From Pseudomonadota bacterium (GTDB lineage Bacteria > Pseudomonadota > Gammaproteobacteria > Burkholderiales > Nitrosomonadaceae): a DNA stretch of 48,170 bases. Where the stretch lies: contig JAFEEI010000046.1 of NCBI GenBank assembly GCA_018241205.1, positions 1 through 48,170 of the forward strand. Reading direction: 5' to 3'. Within the stretch, counting starts at the first letter, position 1. Every line of letters begins with the position of its first letter. Below the pieces are notes generated by a model that searched no databases, had not been told where the DNA came from, and saw only the letters and a list, made by a program, of their open reading frames with translations. The translations under genes were made by a program, and so were the position numbers. Positions 35,955 to 44,644 of the stretch are shown piece after piece.

Positions 35955-37469
35955 TTATGGCCGGAAGCTCAGAAAAACTTCCGGTTTCAGCGAGGATTCT
36001 TGCTTTTTATCGTCATTCCACCACCCGCCGCCAAGAGCAACGAAAAGCGCCGCGGTATCCTGCAAACGTTGGGCTTGGACCTGCAGATATGCCAGCTTGG
36101 CCTGAAAATACTGACTCTTGGCGTTCAGCACCTGCAGATAATCGACCAGCCCCGCCTGATAATTGGTTTGCACCAAGCGCACCGCCTCCTGGGTGAAATC
36201 CAATTGCTGTGTGTAATTCCGTAGCGCTTCGGCGTCATGCTCCAGCGCCAGCAAAATATCGGCTACCTGGGCCAAAGCATCCAAGGCGGTTTGCTTGTAA
36301 TTCGCCAAGGATTGCTGATAAGCAGCGATCGCAGCCTTGCGGTGCAGCCATGACGTACCGCCATGAAACAACGGCGCCACGATATTGGCGCCCGCGCTCC
36401 AGAAGTTGCCGCTGCTCATAAAAACATCCATCAGATTCCGGGTGTTCTGGCCATAAGTACCGCTCAGGGTAAAGCTGGGCAGCAACTCTGCCGTGGCGAC
36501 GCCGATATTGGCGCTATTCTCATGCACAGTAGCTTCGGCTGCCAGAACATCGGGACGCTGACGCACCAGCTTGGAAGGTAACGACAAGGGCAAATCGGCC
36601 GGCAACATGATGTCGTCCAGATCGACCGGCTCCAGCGCCCGCTCTCCCGGCGCATGGCCTGTCAGCGTTGACAGCAGATGCTCAGCCTGGCTGTATTTTT
36701 GTTCCAGTGGTGCAAGCGTAGCTTCCAGTGCTGCCAGCTTGGCCTTGAGATCGACAATACTTGCATACGCGACAATACCCGCTTTCACTTGGGTCTCGCT
36801 GATCGCAATTTGTTCTTGCTGCAAGCCGATCAGTTGCCGGGTTGCCGCGATCTGTGCGGCGTAAGCAGCCCGGGCAATCACGCTATTGACAATATTGCCG
36901 GACAACGTCAGATAGGTGGCTAAAACCGTATAACGCTGAAAATCTCTTTGCGCACCCAAGCCCTCAACTGCGCGGCGTTGTCCACCGAACACATCGAGTG
37001 CATAACTGACCGTGGTGGATAGGGTCAGTAAATTAAAAATCGAGCTGGCAGAACTGCCGAAGCGGGCGGCGGAAAATCTCTGCCGGCTAAAGCCAGCGGC
37101 AAGATCGATCTGCGGATAAAAAATACCGTAACCCGCGCGTAAATTTTCCTGACTCTGGCGTAAACTGGCCTGCGCCGCTTGCAAGTTCTGATTATGATCG
37201 ATCGCTTCCTGCACCAATGCATCCAGCTTGGGCGATTGGAACAACCGCCACCAATCCGCGACGATCTCAGCATCTTGCGCAAAATGTTGCACCTGCCCAT
37301 TGACTGGGACAATTTCCAGCGATTGCTCATCCGGTACATAGCGATCGGTTTGCGGAGGATCCGGGCGGACAAAATCCGGCCCGACAGCACAGCCTGCCAA
37401 TGCCAGCAGCACGATCGTGCAAAATCCCAGCGCAATGCTATTCCGGTGCAGCGGAAAAATCTGCTGCAT
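35955..37469 (-). CDS. Outer-membrane efflux lipoprotein (NodT/TolC family)
   Basis: A protein of about 504 aa; ATG 37469 (MQQIFPLHRNSIALG) is favoured over an ATG 15 codons upstream. The signal ends in the lipobox LALAGC, so the channel is lipid-anchored. Two OEP repeats follow: WWRLFQSPKLDALVQEAIDH with NQNLQAAQASLRQSQENL, and later RQRPDVLAAEATVHENSANI with AVRLVQTNYQAGLVDYLQVL, the classic helical barrel. It is the last gene of a minus-strand exporter operon, 62 bases after the adaptor gene, and would give the ABC pump an exit across the outer membrane. Confidence 0.93.
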   Translation of the reverse strand: MQQIFPLHRNSIALGFCTIVLLALAGCAVGPDFVRPDPPQTDRYVPDEQSLEIVPVNGQVQHFAQDAEIVADWWRLFQSPKLDALVQEAIDHNQNLQAAQASLRQSQENLRAGYGIFYPQIDLAAGFSRQRFSAARFGSSASSIFNLLTLSTTVSYALDVFGGQRRAVEGLGAQRDFQRYTVLATYLTLSGNIVNSVIARAAYAAQIAATRQLIGLQQEQIAISETQVKAGIVAYASIVDLKAKLAALEATLAPLEQKYSQAEHLLSTLTGHAPGERALEPVDLDDIMLPADLPLSLPSKLVRQRPDVLAAEATVHENSANIGVATAELLPSFTLSGTYGQNTRNLMDVFMSSGNFWSAGANIVAPLFHGGTSWLHRKAAIAAYQQSLANYKQTALDALAQVADILLALEHDAEALRNYTQQLDFTQEAVRLVQTNYQAGLVDYLQVLNAKSQYFQAKLAYLQVQAQRLQDTAALFVALGGGWWNDDKKQESSLKPEVFLSFRP

Positions 37470-37531
37470 CCTCAGAACGTTGCGCTTACTTTGGCAATTC
37501 CACTTACGTTGCATACCGGTTTGGCAAAAAA

Positions 37532-38620
37532 CTAGCCATCCTCATCGATATAAACATCCACCAATTGACCGCGATAGAGTTGCACGTTATCGGGTTGCTT
37601 AAAACGAAACAACACCGGCAAAACCCTGACATCGACCCGTTCGGTGCGTTGGTTCGATAACTGGATCTTGGGCGACACATAGGGCTGCAAGCGGAAATAT
37701 TCCAGTGGAATACGAATTTTTGTACCGCGCAGAAACATTTGCGCCTGCATTTTGCTGACATCCGGCAACCGGTTAATCAGGATTTCATCGACATAGCATC
37801 GCACCACCAGCTCATCTTCGGAATTACCCATCACGATGACCGGATTCAGTCCCTGCGTATAAGTATCGTAAACGCCTTGCGGTGAAATATAGCTGCCCAG
37901 CGAGGCTGTTATCGATAGCACGACACCGTCAACCGGTGCTTTGATCGTATATTTTTCCAGCAAGGCGCTACCGGCACGATAGGTATTGGATAAAGCCGCA
38001 TACTGGCGTTCCTGGTTTTGAATATCGTAACTCCAAGCGCCTGCCTTGGTCAGATTGTAGTTCTTCAAAGCAACTTCAACGCTGGCCTTTGCGGCTTTGG
38101 CGGCATTGATCGCATTATCCAGGTTATCCTTGCTCACCGATTTAGCATCCATGTCATAAGCATTCTGCAACTTCTTCAGCTGCGTCTCGGCGGTTGTCAA
38201 ATTCGCCCTGGCGAAATCCAGTTGCGCTTTGGCGACATCCAGAACTTCTTTTCGAGGTTGGGCTTTCAATTCTTCCAGCAAGGCATGCGCGGCTTCCGCT
38301 TGCGAACGCTGCTGTTCCACGGTCGCGCGCTGCACCGAATCGTCCATTTTCAGCAACGGTTCGCCTTGCTTGACCGTTTGCCCTTCGGCCACCAGGATCC
38401 GGGTAATCACACCCGTCACTTCCGGATAAAGATTGATATTCTCCCCGGTCGGCTGGAGGCTCTCGATGACCCCGGTGGAATAAATGCCCTTGGCATAAGG
38501 ATTGGGCGCCGGATCGAAAACCGGCGGTTGCGGCATCTTTTCCCGGCCGACCAGATAAGCGCTGAGCAAGCCGGCGATGATGCCGCCTATGGCAACGGTA
38601 ATGATGATTTTATTCTGCAC
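37532..38620 (-). CDS. HlyD-family membrane fusion protein (DevB/MacA-like)
   Basis: A protein of about 362 aa; GTG 38620 follows AGGAGG and gives MQNKIIITVAIGGIIAGLLS, a signal anchor, better than a TTG six codons earlier. Biotinyl-lipoyl halves TGVITRILVAEGQTVKQGEP and APVDGVVLSITASLGSYISP flank a long hairpin (residues ~95-215, rich in Ala/Lys/Gln). The gene overlaps the ATPase gene by 11 bases. It would bridge the inner-membrane ABC permease to the outer-membrane channel. The hairpin is long, as in DevB-type adaptors. Confidence 0.92.
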   Translation of the reverse strand: MQNKIIITVAIGGIIAGLLSAYLVGREKMPQPPVFDPAPNPYAKGIYSTGVIESLQPTGENINLYPEVTGVITRILVAEGQTVKQGEPLLKMDDSVQRATVEQQRSQAEAAHALLEELKAQPRKEVLDVAKAQLDFARANLTTAETQLKKLQNAYDMDAKSVSKDNLDNAINAAKAAKASVEVALKNYNLTKAGAWSYDIQNQERQYAALSNTYRAGSALLEKYTIKAPVDGVVLSITASLGSYISPQGVYDTYTQGLNPVIVMGNSEDELVVRCYVDEILINRLPDVSKMQAQMFLRGTKIRIPLEYFRLQPYVSPKIQLSNQRTERVDVRVLPVLFRFKQPDNVQLYRGQLVDVYIDEDG

Positions 38621-39311
38621 CGTTCCTCCTGTTCTCAATACCGACGATCTTACCGTCTTCCATTTTCATGATCCGGTCGGCGAATTCGAAAATCCGGCTA
38701 TCGTGGGTGACGATCAAAATACAGCGCTTGTCGTTGAGCACGCTGGTTTTCACAAAATCCATGATGCGTCGGCCGGTATCGCCATCCAGCGATGCGGTCG
38801 GTTCGTCAAAAATCAAAATATCCGGCTGGCTTATCAGCGCGCGTGCGATGGCCACTCGCTGCTGTTCACCGCCGCTTAATTTCATCGGCGGCAGCTCGGC
38901 TTTATTCTTCAGCCCGACAATTTCCAGATAACCGGCCGCTTCCCGGATCGATTCATCCCAGTCGCGTTTCTTCAGGATCAACGGAATCGCGACATTCTCG
39001 GCTGTGGTCAGCCTTGGAAACAGATGGTAATCCTGAAATACGAAACCGACTTTGTTCAAACGAAACTCAGCGATCTGATCGGGTTTCAATGCCCAGATAT
39101 CCATGCTATCGATAGTCACCGCGCCGGAATTGGGGCGCAGAATACCCGAGATCATACTCAATAACGTTGTTTTCCCGCTTCCCGAAGGACCTACGATGAA
39201 AAATATCTCGCCAAAGTAAGCTTCGAAACTGATACCCCGAACCGCGAAGGTTTTCGCATCACCCTCGCCGAACCACTTGGTCAGTTCATGCGCGGAAACG
39301 GCGGGATTCAC
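38610..39311 (-). CDS. ABC transporter ATP-binding protein (DevA/MacB/LolD type)
   Basis: A 233-aa ATPase starting at GTG 39311. Walker A GPSGSGKTTLLSMISG (near residue 41), Q-loop FVFQDYHLFPRLT, signature KLSGGEQQRVAIARAL, Walker B ILIFDEPTASLD and the His loop VTHDSRIF are all intact. LolD/MacB/DevA-type enzymes power export or extraction rather than uptake. It overlaps the adaptor gene by 11 bases, and starts three bases after the permease stop, so the three form one transcription unit. Confidence 0.96.
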   Translation of the reverse strand: MNPAVSAHELTKWFGEGDAKTFAVRGISFEAYFGEIFFIVGPSGSGKTTLLSMISGILRPNSGAVTIDSMDIWALKPDQIAEFRLNKVGFVFQDYHLFPRLTTAENVAIPLILKKRDWDESIREAAGYLEIVGLKNKAELPPMKLSGGEQQRVAIARALISQPDILIFDEPTASLDGDTGRRIMDFVKTSVLNDKRCILIVTHDSRIFEFADRIMKMEDGKIVGIENRRNGAE

Positions 39312-39314
39312 CCG

Positions 39315-40451
39315 TTAGCCCCTGAAAATATCGAATGGTTCAATCTTCAATACCTTTCTTATGCCGATATAGCTGGAAATCGCAGCGATGATCAGCACCA
39401 TGGCAAACGCAAAAGCCAAGGTGGTATACGTGATATTGGCGGAATAATCCGGGACTTTGAGTTTTGCGATTGTGATGATGAGCGTGCACAACCCGACCCC
39501 CAATCCGTACCCAATCAGCGCGGTGAACGTGGCTTGGAAAAGAATCATATACACCAGCTCATGCCCTTTTGCGCCGATCGCCTTCAACGCGCCGAATTTT
39601 TCCAAATTTTCCAATATAAAGGTATAAAAAGTCTGCCCGGAGATCGATAGCCCCACCAGAAAGCTGACGATGGTCATGATAAAAATATTGGTTCCCAACC
39701 CGGTCTGGTATTTGTAGTAATTCGCTATTTTCTGCATGAACTCTTCTTTGGTGAGCGCCTCATAACCCAGCAGCTTAACCTGCTCCTTAATATGCGAAAT
39801 CGCATCATTATTTTTCGGTTCGACGAGAATATACGAGATAGTAAAGCGCGTTGACGGGATGTACTGAATCGCCCGGCTATAAGTCGTATACAGCGTGGGA
39901 ATGCCGAACAATCCGCTGGCGGTCACCTTGGCGATACCGACAATGACACCGCGATGATCGTTCAACTCAAAATCGGTTCCCAATTGGATGTCACCAAGCT
40001 TGTTGATTTCTGCATCTTGTACGGCGATGAATGCGTTCTCGGCATAAATATCTTCGATCTTGCCGGCAATCAGCTCGGGACGGCCGAACAGGCTATTGTC
40101 GTCCAACCCGAGCACCGTCACCGATTGAAACACACCGCTTCTGAGCTTGACCAGCGCACCGCCAGAATACAACGGCACGGCATACTTGACGCCATTGATA
40201 CTGCGCACCGCGTCGAGCACATAATCCGGCATCGGAATGCTATTCGCCACATTATTCACCGCCGGATCCATCACCCAAACCTGCGCACCCAGGTTAATCA
40301 CAGTCGAGGAGGATTTCGCCAGAATGCCGGAAAAAATCGATGTCATCTGCACCATCAAAAACACGGCAAACATAATCCCGACCAACAAAGCAGCGTATTT
40401 TCCTTTGTCGTTCACGAGAAGCTTAAAAGCCAGTTTCAAGGTTCCGTTCAT
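39315..40451 (-). CDS. FtsX-like ABC permease (DevC/MacB type)
   Basis: A protein of about 378 aa; ATG 40451 (MNGTLKLAFKLLVNDKGKYA) is the likely start, since the upstream extension looks non-coding. Segments: one N-terminal transmembrane span (~20-45), a periplasmic domain of ~200 residues, and three C-terminal spans (IFIMTIVSFLVGLSISGQTF, MILFQATFTALIGYGLGVGL and TLAFAFAMVLIIAAISSYIG), the FtsX/MacB-type layout. It is the first gene of the four-gene exporter operon (permease, ATPase, adaptor, outer-membrane channel). The substrate is unknown; DevBCA-type pumps export lipids or peptides in other bacteria. Confidence 0.93.
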   Translation of the reverse strand: MNGTLKLAFKLLVNDKGKYAALLVGIMFAVFLMVQMTSIFSGILAKSSSTVINLGAQVWVMDPAVNNVANSIPMPDYVLDAVRSINGVKYAVPLYSGGALVKLRSGVFQSVTVLGLDDNSLFGRPELIAGKIEDIYAENAFIAVQDAEINKLGDIQLGTDFELNDHRGVIVGIAKVTASGLFGIPTLYTTYSRAIQYIPSTRFTISYILVEPKNNDAISHIKEQVKLLGYEALTKEEFMQKIANYYKYQTGLGTNIFIMTIVSFLVGLSISGQTFYTFILENLEKFGALKAIGAKGHELVYMILFQATFTALIGYGLGVGLCTLIITIAKLKVPDYSANITYTTLAFAFAMVLIIAAISSYIGIRKVLKIEPFDIFRG

Positions 40452-40674
40452 TACGCATCCACTTCCATGATGATATAGGCTTGTTGCAGACTCTACCGGC
40501 GCGACATGAATTACTGCGTCGGCTATGCATTTTTGACTATGCAATTGAATCTGCTTATTGATAAAAGCCAGTATATCATCCAGCAGTGAATATATCTTCG
40601 GTGAGGATTTATCGGCCTAAACTCGAAGCACGGCATGAAATAAGTGCAGCAACTTCAGCAAACTGAATGCTTTG

Positions 40675-40720
40675 GCAGGATGCGAGCCGGCAACTTAACT
40701 TTGACCGGCTCGCATCCTGC
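40675..40720. terminator. Strong hairpin between the exporter operon and the secreted-repeat gene
   Basis: GCAGGATGCGAGCCGG (40675-40690) pairs perfectly with its complement at 40705-40720 around a 14-base loop. No T-run follows on either side. It probably ends transcription or stabilises the 3' end of the minus-strand gene at 40812. Otherwise the gap 40452-40811 shows no gene. Confidence 0.55.
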
Positions 40721-40811
40721 ATTGGATATAATTTAGATAAGCTTCGAAAATCCCTTATATCGAGTTACCGTTAGCATCCAAAAAGGTTTCTTTAAAGAAG
40801 ATACCGTACGG

Positions 40812-41705
40812 TCACCGCGTGCTGCTGTTATTTATGAAGGCGGCATCATAAAATCGAATGCCGCTGCTATCGATATAAGTTACGATATCAATCGGCCGGG
40901 CAGTCAATTGATTCGCATAATTGATCAAATTGGTGATAGAAGAAAAACCAAAGTTGTACCACCAAGTAGAGTTGTTATTCCCGCTGTTAGAAACCTGAAT
41001 AAAGTTGTAAGTACCATCAGGTTGACGATCAAGTTTAACGATACGCCCCCCAAACGTCGCTACTCTATTGGTGATATCGGTTTTGGATTGATTTAACCAC
41101 CACTGCCAACTCTTGGCGTCGGTGCCGGTATTAGCGACTCCCACTACGGCATACTTTTTCACTCCACCTTCCCAATAGCTATCCAGATCAATCAACCGAT
41201 GATCGGAGCTAGTTAAAAAATTAGAGATCTGGGACGAGCTCACTCCATACAGCCAACTCCATGCGCGCCCAGCACTGCCGGTATTGGAAATCATGATGAC
41301 AGCAAAACGAATTACACCCCCGCCCACGTCATAGGGTTCGATTTCAACCAAGCGAGCATTGTTGGTGGTCAAGTAATTCACGATATCAGTCGCGGTCAGC
41401 CCGTAGTACCACCACCATCCCGGCACTGCATAGGCACCACTGTTTTTAACCATACGCACCGTAAACGTTGGTACACCGCTGCTGACAGCATAAACCTCGA
41501 TTTCAGTCAGACGGGCGCCATTGGCATTCAAAAAGGAGCTTACTTGAGCAGCGCTGATGTTGGTATATGCCCACCACGGGGTGGCTACGTTAACTGAATG
41601 ATCATCAGTTGATGCAGTAGTATCTAACGCTGCCCAAGCATTGCCAAGGCTGGCAGCAAGAACAATAAATAAAATACGTGCAAAATTAATGGCTTGGAAA
41701 ATCAT
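40812..41705 (-). CDS. Secreted protein with five tandem ~50-aa repeats (BTRD1-like)
   Basis: A 297-aa protein with a Sec signal (LFIVLAASLGNAWA) and then five repeats of about 50 residues starting near 43, 96, 150, 203 and 251. Each has Trp-rich start (WWWYYG, WSWLYG, WQWWLN), a helix such as TATDIVNYLTTNNARLVEIE, a tyrosine (Y-D/V-x-GGG) and a strand ending in SNTG. This resembles the bacterial tandem repeat domain 1 (PF17660) also seen in secreted hydrolases, where it may bind surfaces. It has no catalytic domain. AGGAG precedes ATG 41705; it is six bases downstream of the small secreted protein gene, so the two are cotranscribed. Confidence 0.75.
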   Translation of the reverse strand: MIFQAINFARILFIVLAASLGNAWAALDTTASTDDHSVNVATPWWAYTNISAAQVSSFLNANGARLTEIEVYAVSSGVPTFTVRMVKNSGAYAVPGWWWYYGLTATDIVNYLTTNNARLVEIEPYDVGGGVIRFAVIMISNTGSAGRAWSWLYGVSSSQISNFLTSSDHRLIDLDSYWEGGVKKYAVVGVANTGTDAKSWQWWLNQSKTDITNRVATFGGRIVKLDRQPDGTYNFIQVSNSGNNNSTWWYNFGFSSITNLINYANQLTARPIDIVTYIDSSGIRFYDAAFINNSSTR

Positions 41706-41711
41706 GAGTCA

Positions 41712-42005
41712 TTACTCCTGTTCAAAGTCATCTTTATCATGAGTATCAGAACGACCAAAGGTATTACTGGAATGGAATCCACCACCACCTCCACTCGCAT
41801 GATCCTCATGAGCGGCATACTGATCACTATTGTTACTAATGCTAAAAACCTCGCCATTTCCTTCGGTGTCAAACCCTCCGCCATTAAAGCTCTCTTCAAA
41901 ACCTCCATCTTCAAATCCACCAACATCGTCTTGCCCTTGAACAGAGCTCATCAACAATATTCCGCTGAGAGCTACAGCCAAGCGAGTCAATTTATACTTT
42001 CTCAT
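41712..42005 (-). CDS. Small secreted Gly/Asp/His-rich protein
   Basis: A 97-aa protein. The N-terminus is a signal peptide (KLTRLAVALSGILLMSSVQG, cleavage near QGQ). The mature ~73 residues are low in complexity: GGFEDGGFEESFNGGGF repeats, a middle FSISNNSDQYAAHEDHASG and a Gly run followed by FHSSNTFGRSDTHDKDDFE. It has no cysteine, so it is not disulfide-stabilised. I recognise no family. It is the first gene of the pair with the repeat protein and stands back to back with the 6-TM hybrid kinase gene. It could be a surface protein, a metal-binding protein or a precursor of a secreted signal; none is shown by sequence. Confidence 0.65.
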   Translation of the reverse strand: MRKYKLTRLAVALSGILLMSSVQGQDDVGGFEDGGFEESFNGGGFDTEGNGEVFSISNNSDQYAAHEDHASGGGGGFHSSNTFGRSDTHDKDDFEQE

Positions 42006-42252
42006 AACAACCCCACTAAGTTAAGTTATTGATCCGACCATTAATGAGTGTGATTCATTTACAAAAATGATATTGATCTGCATACCAAATTCATTAATGA
42101 TCAGTTCTTTAATACGCTAAAAGATCAAGAATTTTGATTTAACTAGTTCTTACATTATTTGCCAGTAACGATTTAAGATACTGGCTGTAATGCTTAGGTA
42201 TGCGATTCAATTATTGTAAGAATATGCATCTATTGGTAGACCACAGCGGTAG

Positions 42253-42268
42253 TACCACAACTGTAGTA
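42253..42268. promoter_or_regulatory. Palindrome just upstream of the hybrid kinase gene
   Basis: TACCACA-AC-TGTAGTA, a near-perfect 7-2-7 palindrome 17 bases before the start of the hybrid kinase, inside GGTAGTACCACAACTGTAG. A near-identical copy lies at 45537. Candidate operator. Confidence 0.6.
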
Positions 42269-42284
42269 ATTCGAGGAATATGCA

Positions 42285-44264
42285 ATGCGTAAATCAGATC
42301 ATCCGGAATGGATGCACAAAATCGCAGCAGCAATGTTGGAGTCATTGATACCGCCGCAGCCTTTTCCGCCAGCGGACGAACAGGAATTTCGCACAGCGCA
42401 CGCCAAGCGTGTTTTGCCCTATCGCCGCGCAAACTTTCTGATTACGCTGTTTACATGGAGTATCTTTGCTTATTGGGACTGGATTAGCTATCACGAACAA
42501 AAATGGCTTTATACTACCGAAATGTTCATGTCCATTATGTCGATCCGCTTGGCTGGTGCCATTGCGATCGGTATTTGCTTGGTATTGTTCTGGACCCGCG
42601 AAATCTACGATGAAAAAATAGTAACAGTCTTAATTATTGGTACATCCATATTCTGTTGCTTCGGTGTTATCACGATGTTATTCATTGTTCCCAATCCGAT
42701 CAACTACCAACTCTATTTTTTCGGCTTAATTCTGGCGATTACTTTTACTTTTGGATTGACTTATGTTTTCTCCAAGCCACTAATTATACAGACCATAATA
42801 ATCACTGCCTTTCTCATCATAAGTAATCAATTTCATTCTATATTTGGTAGTGAATTTACTTTTGCTGCTTTTTTTTATTACTTCTGTTTCAGTTTATTTG
42901 GAATAAGTTACGCGGTTCGTTTCGAGGTTAGCGAGCGCGAACGGTTTATACGGGAACGGGCACTGGAAGAACAGCGGCAGCTTGCCATCGAAGCCAGCGC
43001 CCGCGCGGAACAGGAAGCGCAAAACGCACAATATGAGCGTAAACGGAGCGTTGAGATTATGACCGCCGCGGCACAGCAGCGCGAGCGGTTGATCAATCTT
43101 CTGAAGCTCAAGAACGAGGAACGCGAACGGTTCATTCGCGCCGCTTACCATGACACCATGCAGCCGCTTGCCGCGATCGGCGCGCAAACCGTGGTGATGA
43201 AACTTGATCCAAACTTGACAGCCAACGGCACGGCCATCGAAGCATTAAACGAAATCGAGCGCTCCCGGCGCGACATCGCGGAAGGCATACGCGGCATCTA
43301 CGATCTGTTTCAATGGGGCGCACATGAACCCAAGTTGGAAGCGATCTCAATACACGATCTTTTCATGGAGATTGAGAAGCGCTTTTCTGAGCCGGCAAAA
43401 TCAATCAATCTCCAATTCCGGGTTCGTCCATCAAAAGTAAGCAAGTTACATGGGAAAAGCGATTATGCAATGCTCAAGCGCATCCTCGAGAACCTGGTTT
43501 CAAATGCCATCAAGTATACCGAGAAAGGTGGCATCGTCATCGGCGCGGTTGGTTTTTGCGAAACTTTGCGGATTGACATATGGGACACAGGAGCCGGTAT
43601 TGCGCCTGATCAGCATCAAAAAATATTTGAGGAGTTCTACCAAGTGGATGAACAAGCGCCAGGGATCGGTCTCGGTCTTCCTATCGTCCACTTACTGGTT
43701 GAACGTTTATCCGGACATACCCTGAGCTTTCGTTCTCTGCTGGGCCACGGTTCACGGTTTTCGATCACCTTGCCGAGATGCGATGCACCCGTCCGGCAGG
43801 ATCAGTTACCGCTCACTATTACCACATCTACGGTTTCTTTAGCGGGCGCCTATGTAATCGTAGTCGAAAACAATAAAAACGTACTGAATGGGCTACGATC
43901 ATTGTTCGAATCTTTGGGTTGCATTGTGCGCATAGCCGTCAACCTGAAAGATCTTAAGCAGCTGATCGAGGCCGCTCCCGACCGGGCGCCGGATGTCGTG
44001 ATTTCCGATTACCGGCTGAGAAATAACGAAACGGGCGCCGATGTCGTCAAGCTGATCGAACAACACTTCGATTGGACTATTGTGCCTGTCGTATTTTATT
44101 CAGCCAATTTGGACATTCCCACAGCGTTACTTACCAAGCCGCTGCGGTACATCGAACGTAAGGGAATTGCACCGGATTCGCTCATCGCAAAAGTTCAGGA
44201 AGCAGTTTCAAGCGGGCGCGATATTCGCACCCGGGAGATCGAAGAAAAAATGCTCAGCAATTGA
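42285..44264 (+). CDS. Six-TM hybrid histidine kinase with C-terminal receiver
   Basis: A 659-aa protein; GAGG lies nine bases before ATG 42285. Six hydrophobic spans (about 50-66, 88-104, 112-134, 142-161, 165-180, 193-210) form a 6-TM sensor without a known family name; a coiled coil (215-285) follows. The phospho-acceptor H289 is in AAYHDTMQPLAAIG, an H-box of the 'HD-x-x-QPL' type. The HATPase boxes (LVSNAIKY, DTGAGIAPD, GIGLGLPIV) are intact. The C-terminal receiver (~530-650) keeps a phosphoacceptor-like Asp in ISDYRL, but its first acidic pair is replaced by VVENNKN, so it may signal without normal phosphorylation. Regulators lie downstream. Confidence 0.9.
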   Translation: MRKSDHPEWMHKIAAAMLESLIPPQPFPPADEQEFRTAHAKRVLPYRRANFLITLFTWSIFAYWDWISYHEQKWLYTTEMFMSIMSIRLAGAIAIGICLVLFWTREIYDEKIVTVLIIGTSIFCCFGVITMLFIVPNPINYQLYFFGLILAITFTFGLTYVFSKPLIIQTIIITAFLIISNQFHSIFGSEFTFAAFFYYFCFSLFGISYAVRFEVSERERFIRERALEEQRQLAIEASARAEQEAQNAQYERKRSVEIMTAAAQQRERLINLLKLKNEERERFIRAAYHDTMQPLAAIGAQTVVMKLDPNLTANGTAIEALNEIERSRRDIAEGIRGIYDLFQWGAHEPKLEAISIHDLFMEIEKRFSEPAKSINLQFRVRPSKVSKLHGKSDYAMLKRILENLVSNAIKYTEKGGIVIGAVGFCETLRIDIWDTGAGIAPDQHQKIFEEFYQVDEQAPGIGLGLPIVHLLVERLSGHTLSFRSLLGHGSRFSITLPRCDAPVRQDQLPLTITTSTVSLAGAYVIVVENNKNVLNGLRSLFESLGCIVRIAVNLKDLKQLIEAAPDRAPDVVISDYRLRNNETGADVVKLIEQHFDWTIVPVVFYSANLDIPTALLTKPLRYIERKGIAPDSLIAKVQEAVSSGRDIRTREIEEKMLSN

Positions 44265-44419
44265 TTCGGTTAGCAATAGCAAGCAACGGATACTCAATGC
44301 AAAACAGGTAATGTGCCGCTATAAAATCATTGGCAGAAAGAGAGGATACGCCGCCTACAATAGTGGCTGGATCAACGGTAGCGAAGTGGTAGCTGTCGCC
44401 AGCGACACCGGATGTCGGG

Positions 44420-44640
44420 TTGTACTATATATACCCATTCGATGTATCGACATAGATACCGCTCGATTGACCTCCATTTCCGTTAAAACCGCTACCCTCG
44501 AAATACGATCCAGCACTCAAATGACCATCAGCATTAAAACTCAGGTCTCTATCAAATACTCCAATTCCACCTCCACCATGGAGAAAATCATCCCCAGCAT
44601 CACCATATTGATAGGTAAGAGATATTCGCCAAAGGATGAA
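44420..44640 (-). pseudogene. Possible remnant of a second Gly-rich secreted protein gene
   Basis: The reverse strand has no start but reads YQYGDAGDDFLHGGGG, then FDRDLSFNADGHLSAGSYFE, then FNGNGGQSSGIYVD and a stop. The Asp/Gly/Phe/Asn/His bias is like that of the 97-aa secreted protein at 41712. It runs from just after the LuxR stop and looks like the 3' end of a lost relative; similarity is compositional only. The gap 44265-44644 otherwise has nothing I can support. Confidence 0.35.
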
Positions 44641-44644
44641 AGAA

